Positions 8,354 through 15,957 of a stretch of DNA of 63,949 nucleotides are shown one piece after another (positions within the stretch are counted from its first letter, which is position 1; each line of letters opens with the position of its first letter). The position numbers and the translations under genes are program-made. This stretch comes from an uncultured Bacteroidales bacterium. GTDB lineage: Bacteria; Bacteroidota; Bacteroidia; Bacteroidales; Bacteroidaceae. The stretch covers positions 1 through 63,949 of the forward strand of contig CACYXI010000002.1 of assembly GCA_902778265.1 (NCBI GenBank). The letters run 5' to 3'. The notes below the pieces were generated by a model, which saw only the letters and a list, made by a program, of their open reading frames with translations, searched no databases and was not told the DNA's origin.

Positions 8354-10075
8354 GTGCATTTCAAGTGGATATATAATACACCATCGCCAACGTTGATGCG
8401 ACAGGCGAGCGAATTGAGCGAGAAGCTCAATATCGCTCCTGTGCTTTGTCGTCTCCTGATAGAGCGTGGAATAACGACGGAGTCAGCGGCAAAGCGCTTT
8501 TTCCGTCCTCAGCTAAGTGACCTCATCAATCCGTTCCTCATGAAGGATATGGATATTGCGGTGGATAGACTCAATGATGCCATGGGACGTAAGGAACGTA
8601 TCATGGTATATGGTGACTATGATGTGGATGGCTGTACGGCTGTAGCCCTCGTCTATAAGTTCCTGCGTCTTTACTATTCCAACATTGAATACTATATCCC
8701 TGACCGTTATGAGGAGGGATATGGAGTGAGTCGTAAGGCTATTGACATGGCGAATGAGAATGGCGTGAAGCTGATTATCATTCTTGATTGCGGTATCAAG
8801 GCGCACGATGAGATTGAGTATGCCAAGTCATTGGGCATTGACTTCATCATCTGCGACCACCATGTGCCAGATGACGTACTTCCACCTGCCGTAGCTATCC
8901 TGAATCCTAAGCGTCCTGATGATTCATATCCATTCAAGCATTTGTGCGGATGTGGTGTGGGCTTTAAGCTAATGCAGGCATTTGCCAAGAACAACGGTAT
9001 TCCGTTCTCTCGTCTCATTCCTTTGTTGGATCTCTGTGCCGTTAGTATTGCGGCTGATTTGGTGGAGGTAACAGACGAGAATCGTGTACTTGCCTATCAT
9101 GGATTGAAGCAGTTGAACCAAAATCCTTCCGTCGGATTGAAGTCTATTATTGATATCTGCGGATTGTCGGGTAGAGAGATCTCGATGTCGGATATCGTCT
9201 TTAAGATAGGTCCTCGTATCAACGCTTCGGGACGTATGGAGAATGGTAAGTTGTCGGTTGATCTTCTTGTGGAAAAGGAGTATAACAACGCTATTCAGGC
9301 TGCCAAGCATATTGATGCCTATAATGAACAGCGTCGTGACATAGACAAGCAGATGACCGATGAAGCCAATGGTATCGTGGAAAAACTTGAGAGTCAGAGA
9401 CATCGCTCAAGCATAGTGCTCTATGATGAGAACTGGAAAAAAGGTGTTATCGGCATAGTGGCTTCAAGGTTGACGGAGATCTATTTCCGTCCAACGGTAG
9501 TTCTTACTCGTGACGGACAGTTTGCTACTGGTAGTGCTCGTTCCGTTGCCGGCTTTGATGTCTATTCAGCCATAAAGAGTTGTCGTGATCTGCTGATTAA
9601 CTTTGGCGGTCATACCTACGCTTGTGGCTTGACTATCCGTTGGGAGGATGTGCCAGAGTTCAGCAAGCGTTTCTATGCATACGTGGAAGAGCATATCGAG
9701 CCAACCCAGACAGAGGCAACTCTCACGGTAGATGCTGTTATTGACTTTAGGGATATCTCTCGTCGTCTCTATCACGATTTGAAACGCTTTGCGCCATTCG
9801 GACCAGGAAACGTAAAACCAACGTTCTGCACTCGTAATGTGTATGATTTCGGTACTTCAAAGGTCGTTGGTCGTGAACAGGAGCACATCAAGCTCGAACT
9901 TGTTGATTCAAATTCCAATACCGTCATGAATGGTATTGCCTTTGGTCAGTCTGCTTCCGCAAGGTATATCAAATCCCGTCGTTCCTTCGACATCGTTTAC
10001 ACCCTTGAGGAGAATATCTATAAGCGTGGCAATGTTCAGCTTCAGATAGAGGATATTAAACCGAATGAGGATTAA
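8354..10075 (+). CDS. recJ: Single-stranded-DNA-specific exonuclease RecJ
   Basis: A 573-residue RecJ, the 5'-3' exonuclease acting on single-stranded DNA in recombinational and mismatch repair. DHH-phosphoesterase motifs are present: MVYGDYDVDGCTA (motif I), LDCGI (II), ICDHHVPDD (III) and the later NASGRMENG. The DHHA1 motif GGHTYACGLTI lies near residue 420, followed by the OB-fold region. The start is a GTG at 8354 with AGAAGGA upstream. Length is normal. It is followed by recQ after a 124-bp spacer filled with a word-array repeat, so RecJ and RecQ, which cooperate in fork repair, may share a transcript. Confidence 0.95.
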   Translation: MHFKWIYNTPSPTLMRQASELSEKLNIAPVLCRLLIERGITTESAAKRFFRPQLSDLINPFLMKDMDIAVDRLNDAMGRKERIMVYGDYDVDGCTAVALVYKFLRLYYSNIEYYIPDRYEEGYGVSRKAIDMANENGVKLIIILDCGIKAHDEIEYAKSLGIDFIICDHHVPDDVLPPAVAILNPKRPDDSYPFKHLCGCGVGFKLMQAFAKNNGIPFSRLIPLLDLCAVSIAADLVEVTDENRVLAYHGLKQLNQNPSVGLKSIIDICGLSGREISMSDIVFKIGPRINASGRMENGKLSVDLLVEKEYNNAIQAAKHIDAYNEQRRDIDKQMTDEANGIVEKLESQRHRSSIVLYDENWKKGVIGIVASRLTEIYFRPTVVLTRDGQFATGSARSVAGFDVYSAIKSCRDLLINFGGHTYACGLTIRWEDVPEFSKRFYAYVEEHIEPTQTEATLTVDAVIDFRDISRRLYHDLKRFAPFGPGNVKPTFCTRNVYDFGTSKVVGREQEHIKLELVDSNSNTVMNGIAFGQSASARYIKSRRSFDIVYTLEENIYKRGNVQLQIEDIKPNED

Positions 10076-10195
10076 AAGAAAATTAAAAATGAAAAGTGAA
10101 AAATGAAAAATACAAAATACAAATTACGCTTTTCGCTGAAGTACTAATCTGTATTTTTCATTTTATAATTTTTCATTTTTCATTTAACCTTAGGC
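10076..10195. repeat. Inverted word array, AAAAATGAAAAGTG type
   Basis: The left arm has the words AAAAATGAAAAGTG then AAAAATGAAAAATACA. The tip is a GCTTTTCGCTGAAG-like segment, and the right arm reads TGTATTTTTCATTTT with TTTTTCATTTTTCATTT. Similar copies lie at 33286-33394, 48279-48385, 51425-51530, 54883-54977 and 58590-58690, with half copies at 23745-23775 and 25898-25933. Confidence 0.7.
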
Positions 10196-10199
10196 TCCT

Positions 10200-12134
10200 A
10201 TGGACTACCTTTCCGTTCTTCATCAATATTTCGGTTTCCCCGCTTTCAGAGGGATTCAGAAAGAGATTGTTGAGAGCATAGGATCCGGTCATGATACTCT
10301 TGGATTGATGCCTACGGGTGGCGGTAAGAGTATCACGTTTCAGGTTCCAGCTCTTGCAATGGAAGGGGTGTGCCTTGTAATTACTCCGCTTATAGCCCTG
10401 ATGAAAGATCAGGTGCAGCATCTTCGTGATAGGGGAATCCTTGCTGCGGCTATCTATTCGGGCATGAGTCATGCTGAGATTCTTCGCGTTCTGGATAATG
10501 CCGTCTATGGTGGCGTGAAGTTCTTGTATGTTTCGCCCGAACGCTTGTCCTCTCCTCTTTTTATAACTAAGATTCAACAGATGCGTATCTGCTTCATCAC
10601 GGTGGATGAGGCACATTGTATCTCGCAATGGGGCTATGATTTCCGTCCTTCATATCTTCAGATAGCTAATATCAGAAATATCCTTGAACCACAGGACGAA
10701 ACGGCTGATCATCCTAAATATACCATTCCTGTTCTTGCCCTTACGGCAACTGCAACTCCAAAGGTTGTTGATGATATTCAGGAACGCCTTGCCTTTTCGG
10801 AGAAGAGGGTAGTGAGGATGTCTTTCAAACGTGATAATCTCGTGTATGTGGTTCGACCTACTGACAATAAGGAAGCCGAACTTATTCATATCCTTCGTTC
10901 TGTTCCTGGTTCGGCCATTGTCTATACCCGTTCTCGTCAGGGAACAAAGGATATTGCAAAGATTCTCTCTTCTAATGATATTTCGGCCACGTTCTATCAT
11001 GCCGGACTTGATTTCGCCGTAAAGGATCAGCGACAGCAGGATTGGCAGAATGATGAGGTTCGTGTGATGGTGGCAACAAATGCCTTTGGTATGGGTATCG
11101 ACAAGCCTGATGTGCGTATTGTCGTTCACATGGATTGTCCCGACTCCCTTGAGGCTTACTTTCAGGAGGCAGGTCGTGGAGGTCGTGACGGCAACAGGTC
11201 GTATGCAGTTTTGCTATATAGCAAGAATGATAGGCGTAATCTCCTAACTCGTGTTCAGAGTGCCTTTCCTGAGAAGGAATATATAAGAAAGGTGTATGAT
11301 GATCTTTCATATTTCTTCCAGCTTGCCCTATATGATGGGGAAGGTGCTCGATATGAATTTAACATAGAGCGGTTCTGTCAGGTGTTCAAGCATTTCCCGA
11401 CTCGTCTTTCTGGGGCTTTAGCTGTTCTTCAGCGTGCGGGGTATATAGAATATGATACAGATCCCGACAATCATCCGCGATGTCAGTTCTTGCTTCCGCG
11501 TGATGGACTTTATCAGCTTCACGGACTTTCGGCTAATGAGGATTCTGTCCTCATGGCATTGCTGAGAGTATATTGCGGATTGTTCTCCGACCTTGTTTAT
11601 ATAGAGGAGAGTATGATTGCCGATTATTCGCATCTGCCAGTCGATGTTGTTCGCTTGGTACTGAAGTCGCTTGCCAATCGTCGTATCATCAAGTATATCC
11701 CTCGAAGGCATGTACCTATTATATATTATACCCAGCAGCGAATAGAATCCTCGCATCTTGTTTTCTCAAGAGAGATTTACGAGGAACTTCAGGAACAGAT
11801 GGTTGTTCGTGTGAATGCTGTTCTTGAATATGCAGAGTCGGATGATGAATGTCGTTCAACCATTCTTCTTCGATATTTCGGAGAAAAGGCAGAAAAGGAT
11901 TGCGGATGTTGCGATGTCTGTGTTGAGAGGAACAGAAGCGCCAAGTCTGCTTCTTCTGCTGTGGATGCTGTTCATGTTATTGTTGATGCCATAAATGAAG
12001 CCGATGGTTCTTTGCCTATAGCCCAGATTCAGGGCTTGCCATTGACCAAGCATCAGCTTGAAAGTGCTCTTGAGCAATTAAGGGCTGAAGGCCGACTAAT
12101 AATCAAAGGCTCAAAGGTCGCACTTGTCAAATGA
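10200..12134 (+). CDS. recQ: ATP-dependent DNA helicase RecQ
   Basis: A 644-residue superfamily 2 helicase with 3'-5' polarity, used in recombination and fork repair. Walker A is PTGGGKS, motif II is DEAHC, motif V is VMVATNAFGMGIDKPDVR and motif VI is EAGRGGRDG. The zinc-binding subdomain (CRSTILLRYFGE, CGCCDVC) and a winged helix follow. The C-terminal 60 residues do not look like a full HRDC domain, so this is a short RecQ variant common in Bacteroidetes. It starts at the ATG at 10200 directly behind recJ. Confidence 0.94.
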   Translation: MDYLSVLHQYFGFPAFRGIQKEIVESIGSGHDTLGLMPTGGGKSITFQVPALAMEGVCLVITPLIALMKDQVQHLRDRGILAAAIYSGMSHAEILRVLDNAVYGGVKFLYVSPERLSSPLFITKIQQMRICFITVDEAHCISQWGYDFRPSYLQIANIRNILEPQDETADHPKYTIPVLALTATATPKVVDDIQERLAFSEKRVVRMSFKRDNLVYVVRPTDNKEAELIHILRSVPGSAIVYTRSRQGTKDIAKILSSNDISATFYHAGLDFAVKDQRQQDWQNDEVRVMVATNAFGMGIDKPDVRIVVHMDCPDSLEAYFQEAGRGGRDGNRSYAVLLYSKNDRRNLLTRVQSAFPEKEYIRKVYDDLSYFFQLALYDGEGARYEFNIERFCQVFKHFPTRLSGALAVLQRAGYIEYDTDPDNHPRCQFLLPRDGLYQLHGLSANEDSVLMALLRVYCGLFSDLVYIEESMIADYSHLPVDVVRLVLKSLANRRIIKYIPRRHVPIIYYTQQRIESSHLVFSREIYEELQEQMVVRVNAVLEYAESDDECRSTILLRYFGEKAEKDCGCCDVCVERNRSAKSASSAVDAVHVIVDAINEADGSLPIAQIQGLPLTKHQLESALEQLRAEGRLIIKGSKVALVK

Positions 12135-12154
12135 TAATTTGTAAATTAGTAATT

Positions 12155-12350
12155 AACATGAGTTTGGCAAATTCTATTATAGCAAGCTGTAAGCAGCTTT
12201 TTACTGACAATAATTACCAATCTTACCAATCTTCAACCAATAAAAATAATATCAAATAGAATATTATTGGGAAAAGATTGGTAAGATTGGTAATTATTGT
12301 CAGTTCAGCATCGGAGATGCGTTTATCTTGAACTTGTCGAACTCACTATA
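12155..12350. mobile_element. MITE-like element with a 31-bp perfect internal inverted repeat
   Basis: The outer ends are AACATGAGTTTGGCAAATT (12155-12173) and AACTTGTCGAACTCACTA (12331-12348), a diverged version of the AACGTGAGTTCGAC terminal repeat. Inside, 12203-12233 and 12274-12304 are perfect 31-bp inverted copies whose arm repeats TACCAATCT twice. No ORF is present. The element sits between recQ and the next gene, and flanking ATTCGTAATT words occupy 12353-12390. Confidence 0.6.
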
Positions 12351-12398
12351 TAGGTAATTCGTAATTTGTAATTCGTAATTCGTAATTTATTTTCGTCT

Positions 12399-13385
12399 AT
12401 GCTTTCCCTTCTTCTAACAATCTTCACTTTTGTTGAATTCAACTGTGAAAACCTATTCGATACCCGTCACGATTCCTTGAAGAACGATATGGAATATTGT
12501 GCAGGTGGTGCCTATCATTGGGACTCCAAGCGCTATTGGCGTAAGTTGAATAATATCGGTAAGGAAATAGTCTCTACTGGTGGTGAGTGGCAGAACTGGC
12601 AGGCTCCAGATCTTGTCGCACTTGTAGAGGTAGAGAATGATTCAGTTCTTTTCGACCTTACCCAGCGTTCACTTCTCCGTACTGTTGGCTATAAGTATTT
12701 CGTTACTAACTCACCAGATCAGCGAGGCATAGATGTCGCCTTGCTTTATCATCCTTATAGCTTTGCTCCTGATACATCATACAGCCTTCGCATCACTCCA
12801 CCAGAAGGATTTGGGCCAACCCGTGATGTACTCTATGTTCGTGGAAGAATGTTGGGGACTTCATATCCTGATAGTATAGCTCCTGATGCTAAGTCCAAGA
12901 GTGACGAGCTGCATATCTTTGTCGTTCACGCTCCCAGTAGGCGAAAGGGCGAGAAGGCTTCTGAGCCTTATCGTCTTGAGGTCGCTTCCCGACTTTGTTC
13001 AAGCATAGACTCCATTCGTGCTATCTCCCCAGATGCCAATATCTTTATTACGGGAGATTTCAACGATTACTCAGATAATCGCTCCCTCCTTATGTTGGCA
13101 GAGCATTCTATGGTAGAGGTTTCAAAGGATGCAAAGGGCACTAATGGCGCATTGGGAACTTACCGGTATAAGGGAGAGTGGGGGAGTCTCGATCATATCT
13201 TCTTCTCTCAGTCATTTCTGAATAACAGCAAGATTGACTATTGTTGTATTCACGATCTACCATTCCTTACGGAAGAAGAACCGAAGTTCGGAGGTGTCCG
13301 TCCCGCGAGAACATACAGAGGCTACAAATACAATTACAATGGTTTCAGCGACCATCTCCCCCTCGTCCTCCGTTTTGAATATTGA
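12399..13385 (+). CDS. Endonuclease/exonuclease/phosphatase family protein
   Basis: A 328-residue protein of the EEP fold, which includes DNase I, exonuclease III and sphingomyelinases. Visible motifs are EFNCENLFD (metal-site Asn and Glu region), LVALVEVEND (catalytic Glu), HAPSRRKG, FITGDFNDYSDN (the GDFN motif), SLDHIFFS and GFSDHLPLVL (the SDHxP motif). The first ten residues are hydrophobic (MLSLLLTIFTF) but form only a short, poorly charged signal, so export is uncertain. The substrate may be nucleic acid, phospholipid or phosphoinositide. It is monocistronic, flanked by repeats on both sides. Confidence 0.88.
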   Translation: MLSLLLTIFTFVEFNCENLFDTRHDSLKNDMEYCAGGAYHWDSKRYWRKLNNIGKEIVSTGGEWQNWQAPDLVALVEVENDSVLFDLTQRSLLRTVGYKYFVTNSPDQRGIDVALLYHPYSFAPDTSYSLRITPPEGFGPTRDVLYVRGRMLGTSYPDSIAPDAKSKSDELHIFVVHAPSRRKGEKASEPYRLEVASRLCSSIDSIRAISPDANIFITGDFNDYSDNRSLLMLAEHSMVEVSKDAKGTNGALGTYRYKGEWGSLDHIFFSQSFLNNSKIDYCCIHDLPFLTEEEPKFGGVRPARTYRGYKYNYNGFSDHLPLVLRFEY

Positions 13386-13422
13386 TTCAGGTATAGTAAG
13401 TTCGGAATTGCCTCACGATACT

Positions 13423-13644
13423 TAAGTAAGTGGTCAAATTAAATTTTATAATCATTATCAAGAATTAGAGAATTAGAGATTTTTGAATTAATGCGAAAGA
13501 GAGAATTTTACTACTTACGTAGCATTGAGAATTGCCGTGATTAACAGGAGCGTAAGCGACATTTCTCAAATTCGCAAAAAATCAAAAGAAAAATCTCTAA
13601 TTCTCTAATTCTTGATTATAAAAATGAATTTGACCAATTACTTA
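13423..13644. repeat. Inverted word array, GAATTAGA type
   Basis: The core arms at 13457-13484 and 13589-13616 are perfect 28-bp inverted copies with the word GAATTAGA twice. Outside the core, GTGGTCAAATT matches AATTTGACCAATTAC. The loop contains AGCGTAAGCGACATTT. No ORF is present. Confidence 0.75.
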
Positions 13645-13691
13645 AAAATAATACTGTACATTTACTTAGAAATTGAATATTATATAATCTC

Positions 13692-13738
13692 CCCACACCC
13701 CCAACAAATCCCTCGTGACTCCTTGGTGGCGTGGGGAT
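13692..13738. terminator. Strong GC-rich hairpin, possible terminator
   Basis: CCCCACACCCCC pairs with GGTGGCGTGGGG around a loop of about 21 bases. It is the same design as the 3729 terminator, but the trailing sequence (ATATTCTTG) is only weakly T-rich. It could be shared by both strands. Confidence 0.45.
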
Positions 13739-13755
13739 ATTCTTGTTATCCTTCC

Positions 13756-13942
13756 TTAGTGATGATGAAAAAATAAATTGGGACGATTTCGCCTTAGATT
13801 TTTGAGATGTTTTGGATTCACGAAGAAGGAGTGATGCGGGCATCATGACTGATGAGAGAATTCAAAACAGCCAAAAAGATGAGTCATGTCCAAATAAATA
13901 TACATAACAAATCGTCCCAAGTTATTATTTTATCATCACTTA
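13756..13942. repeat. Inverted repeat overlapping the end of the GNAT gene
   Basis: The left arm (13756-13789, TTAGTGATGATGAAAAAAT then TTGGGACGATTT) and the right arm (13909-13942) are near-perfect inverted copies. The right arm covers the final codon and stop of the GNAT gene, so the repeat supplies its terminus. No ORF is in the loop. Confidence 0.7.
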
Positions 13943-14463
13943 ATGTCATCAGGCCACCAGAACTGTTGCAGTTCATGGACTATGTCATCCCAATCCTGCA
14001 TGGTGAACGTGCCTTCGCCCATCATCATAATGGTCATGGTGATGTCGTTGTAAGTACGATAAATGTTTGTGTCCCTAAAACCGTTGCGCAGGTAGAAAGC
14101 GTGACGACGTTTGCGCTGATCTATGTTATCACACTCTTGTGTCGGACTTTCCATGTCCAGTACACAAGTCTGTCCTTTATAATGTTCTATCAGCTGAGTA
14201 AGAATCCTCTGACCATATTCATTTCCGCGTAATTCTTCCCTAACCGCGAAGTACCAGTACCAGTTGAATGACCTACGCGGATAAACTATGGTAAAGCCAA
14301 TGAACTCTTCGCCATCATAATATGCAGTAAAGTCCAATGGCATTTCCCCAACGAGTCGCATAAGATCATTCCATGGAATCTGCTCTCCTTCGGGAAAAGC
14401 CGATTCATAGAGTCGCTTTATCCTTTCATCTGCATTGGTAGCTGTTATCTGTCTTGTTTTCAT
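13936..14463 (-). CDS. GNAT family N-acetyltransferase
   Basis: A 175-residue acetyl-CoA-dependent acyltransferase of the GNAT fold. The central strand-turn segment is FAVREELRGNEYGQRILTQLIEH, a form of the acetyl-CoA-binding R/Q-x-x-G-x-G/A loop, followed by the YLRNGFRDTN segment near the C-terminus. The acceptor substrate is not predictable. The gene is five bases downstream of the SDR gene and is surely co-transcribed with it. Its stop lies in an inverted repeat arm. Confidence 0.85.
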   Translation of the reverse strand: MKTRQITATNADERIKRLYESAFPEGEQIPWNDLMRLVGEMPLDFTAYYDGEEFIGFTIVYPRRSFNWYWYFAVREELRGNEYGQRILTQLIEHYKGQTCVLDMESPTQECDNIDQRKRRHAFYLRNGFRDTNIYRTYNDITMTIMMMGEGTFTMQDWDDIVHELQQFWWPDDIK

Positions 14464-14468
14464 AAATC

Positions 14469-15233
14469 TTACTTCTCTCTATGAATAACCGAACCGCTTG
14501 CCTGATGGGTGGCAAGGATTAGCACCTCGGCTATCTGAACGTGCTTTGGTGCTGAGGCTGCATAGAATGCCACATCAGCAATGTCGGCACCTGTCAATGG
14601 CTTTATTCCCTTATACACATTGTCTGCACGCTTATTGTCACCACGGAAACGTACATTGCTGAAATTCGTCTCTACAAGACCTGGCTTTAGGTTGGTCACA
14701 CGAACTGCCGTTTCTGCCACGTCAATGCGAAGCCCATCCGTGATAGCCTTGACCGCCGCCTTAGTAGCACAATATACATTACCGCCAGCGTAGGCTGCAT
14801 CACCTGCCACACTGCCTATGTTGATTACGTGACCATCATTACGCTTCACCATTCCCGGTACTACGAGGCGAGTCATTGTCAGCAATCCCTTAATGTTCGT
14901 GTCTATCATCGTGCTCCATTCCTCCAGATCACCCTCATACTCCTTTTCAAGACCGAGGGCAAGACCAGCATTGTTTATTAGAACGTCAATTTTACTCCAG
15001 TTCTCATCGAGACTATTCATTGCATTCTTGCAAGCCTCTGCGTCACGAATGTCAAACACCAGAATCTTGACCTCTGTGCAAAATGATTCCAACTCTTGCT
15101 TTATCTGAGCAAGTTTATCCTCACGTCTGGCTGTTAGGATAAGGTTGTAGCCACCCTCTGCAAACTTTCTTGCACAAGCCTCTCCAATGCCACTGGTGGC
15201 ACCTGTAATCAATGCTATCTTCTTCATATTCAT
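14469..15233 (-). CDS. SDR family NAD(P)-dependent oxidoreductase (YdfG-like)
   Basis: A 254-residue classical short-chain dehydrogenase. The cofactor motif is TGATSGIGEA (TGxxxGIG), the NNAG motif is INNAGLALG, and the catalytic Ser, Tyr and Lys are in NIGSVAGDAAYAGGNVYCATKAA (cited in two parts: NIGSVAGDAAY and GNVYCATKAA). TARREDKL after the second strand suggests NADP preference. It resembles YdfG, which oxidises serine and 3-hydroxy acids, but the substrate is inferred. Transcription would start near 15276 from a minus-strand promoter, with the GNAT gene following. An alternative start two codons downstream (MKKIALI) is equally plausible. Confidence 0.9.
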   Translation of the reverse strand: MNMKKIALITGATSGIGEACARKFAEGGYNLILTARREDKLAQIKQELESFCTEVKILVFDIRDAEACKNAMNSLDENWSKIDVLINNAGLALGLEKEYEGDLEEWSTMIDTNIKGLLTMTRLVVPGMVKRNDGHVINIGSVAGDAAYAGGNVYCATKAAVKAITDGLRIDVAETAVRVTNLKPGLVETNFSNVRFRGDNKRADNVYKGIKPLTGADIADVAFYAASAPKHVQIAEVLILATHQASGSVIHREK

Positions 15234-15278
15234 CTCGCTTGTTCATTAATTTGTTCGTGTTCATTTATTTTGAATACG

Positions 15279-15287
15279 GCAAAATTA
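15279..15287 (-). promoter_or_regulatory. -7 element for the SDR-GNAT operon
   Basis: On the minus strand this reads TAATTTTGC, a perfect TAnnTTTGC. Transcription would begin about 43 nt before the SDR start. Confidence 0.6.
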
Positions 15288-15623
15288 GTGAACATTTCTC
15301 ATATTCCCAAATTTTTTGTTCAATAAACAAGCTTTGTTCACCAATTTTGAACATAAAAGGACCGAAATTGAGGGTTATTGGGATAAATAACATTTTTTTA
15401 GCTTTGTTATAACAAACATTTTTCCTGAAAAACAGTTTGTTCCTTGATTTTTATCTTTTTCTAAAAAATCTTTCTTGTTTTCAAAACACAAAGTGTTAGG
15501 TAATATGCTTTTATTTGAATACGGAATTATCCGACTGAAACGAAAAATGAACACCAGAACCATCCTTTTTCATCCATCTATTATGGAAAATGATAGAAAT
15601 CAGCAAAAAAACGGGGTGTTTTC

Positions 15624-15655
15624 TTGCTTTATACGAATATTTTCTATACTTTTGC
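15624..15655 (+). promoter_or_regulatory. Promoter of the defence-island leader RNA
   Basis: TTG (15624-15626) and TACTTTTGC (15647-15655) are spaced by 20 bp. Transcription would start near 15658, leaving a 300-nt leader ahead of the helicase gene. Confidence 0.65.
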
Positions 15656-15657
15656 AA

Positions 15658-15957
15658 GTGTGGAGTGAATCTGAATAGATGAAACTTCACAAGACATATT
15701 AGTAAAATTATAGCGTTAGCTATTTTCGGATTATCGTGAAACGTAGGAAATTTCTCTGATAACATATAACCGAAGATAATAGTGACGCCTGCGCAATAGC
15801 GTGGGTGGAACTTATCTGGTTATATGGGCAAATTCCTACGGCCTCACGATAAAGATAAGCGTCATTCACGCTTTTCTTTGTCTGAGGTCTTAGTTGTATT
15901 TGCCCGTATTACTCCTATAAGATAGCCATCGCTAGCCTAAACTATTGCGTAAATTAT
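15658..15957 (+). ncRNA. Structured leader RNA with possible pseudoknot switch
   Basis: Nested helices are visible. TTATCGTGA (15731-15739) pairs with TCACGATAA (15844-15852), CGTAGGAA (15742-15749) with TTCCTACG (15833-15840), CATATAACC (15763-15771) with GGTTATATG (15818-15826), and AGATAA (15774-15779) with TTATCT (15812-15817). A terminator-like hairpin follows (AAGCGT, CATTC, ACGCTT, then TTCTTT; 15857-15879). The loop sequence AGCGTGGGTG (15798-15807) can pair with CATTCACGCT (15863-15872) in that hairpin, which would exclude it. An outer helix (15711-15723 with 15922-15934, 11 of 13 pairs) may close the whole. A similar core precedes the DpnII operon at 44152-44303. Confidence 0.6.

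Noticed and set aside
10096-10281. Small gene between recJ and recQ
   Set aside because: It translates the AAAATGAAAA repeat and runs into recQ in another frame.
13852-14232. Plus-strand open frame opposite the GNAT gene
   Set aside because: The minus-strand GNAT gene explains the region, with normal motifs and operon spacing.
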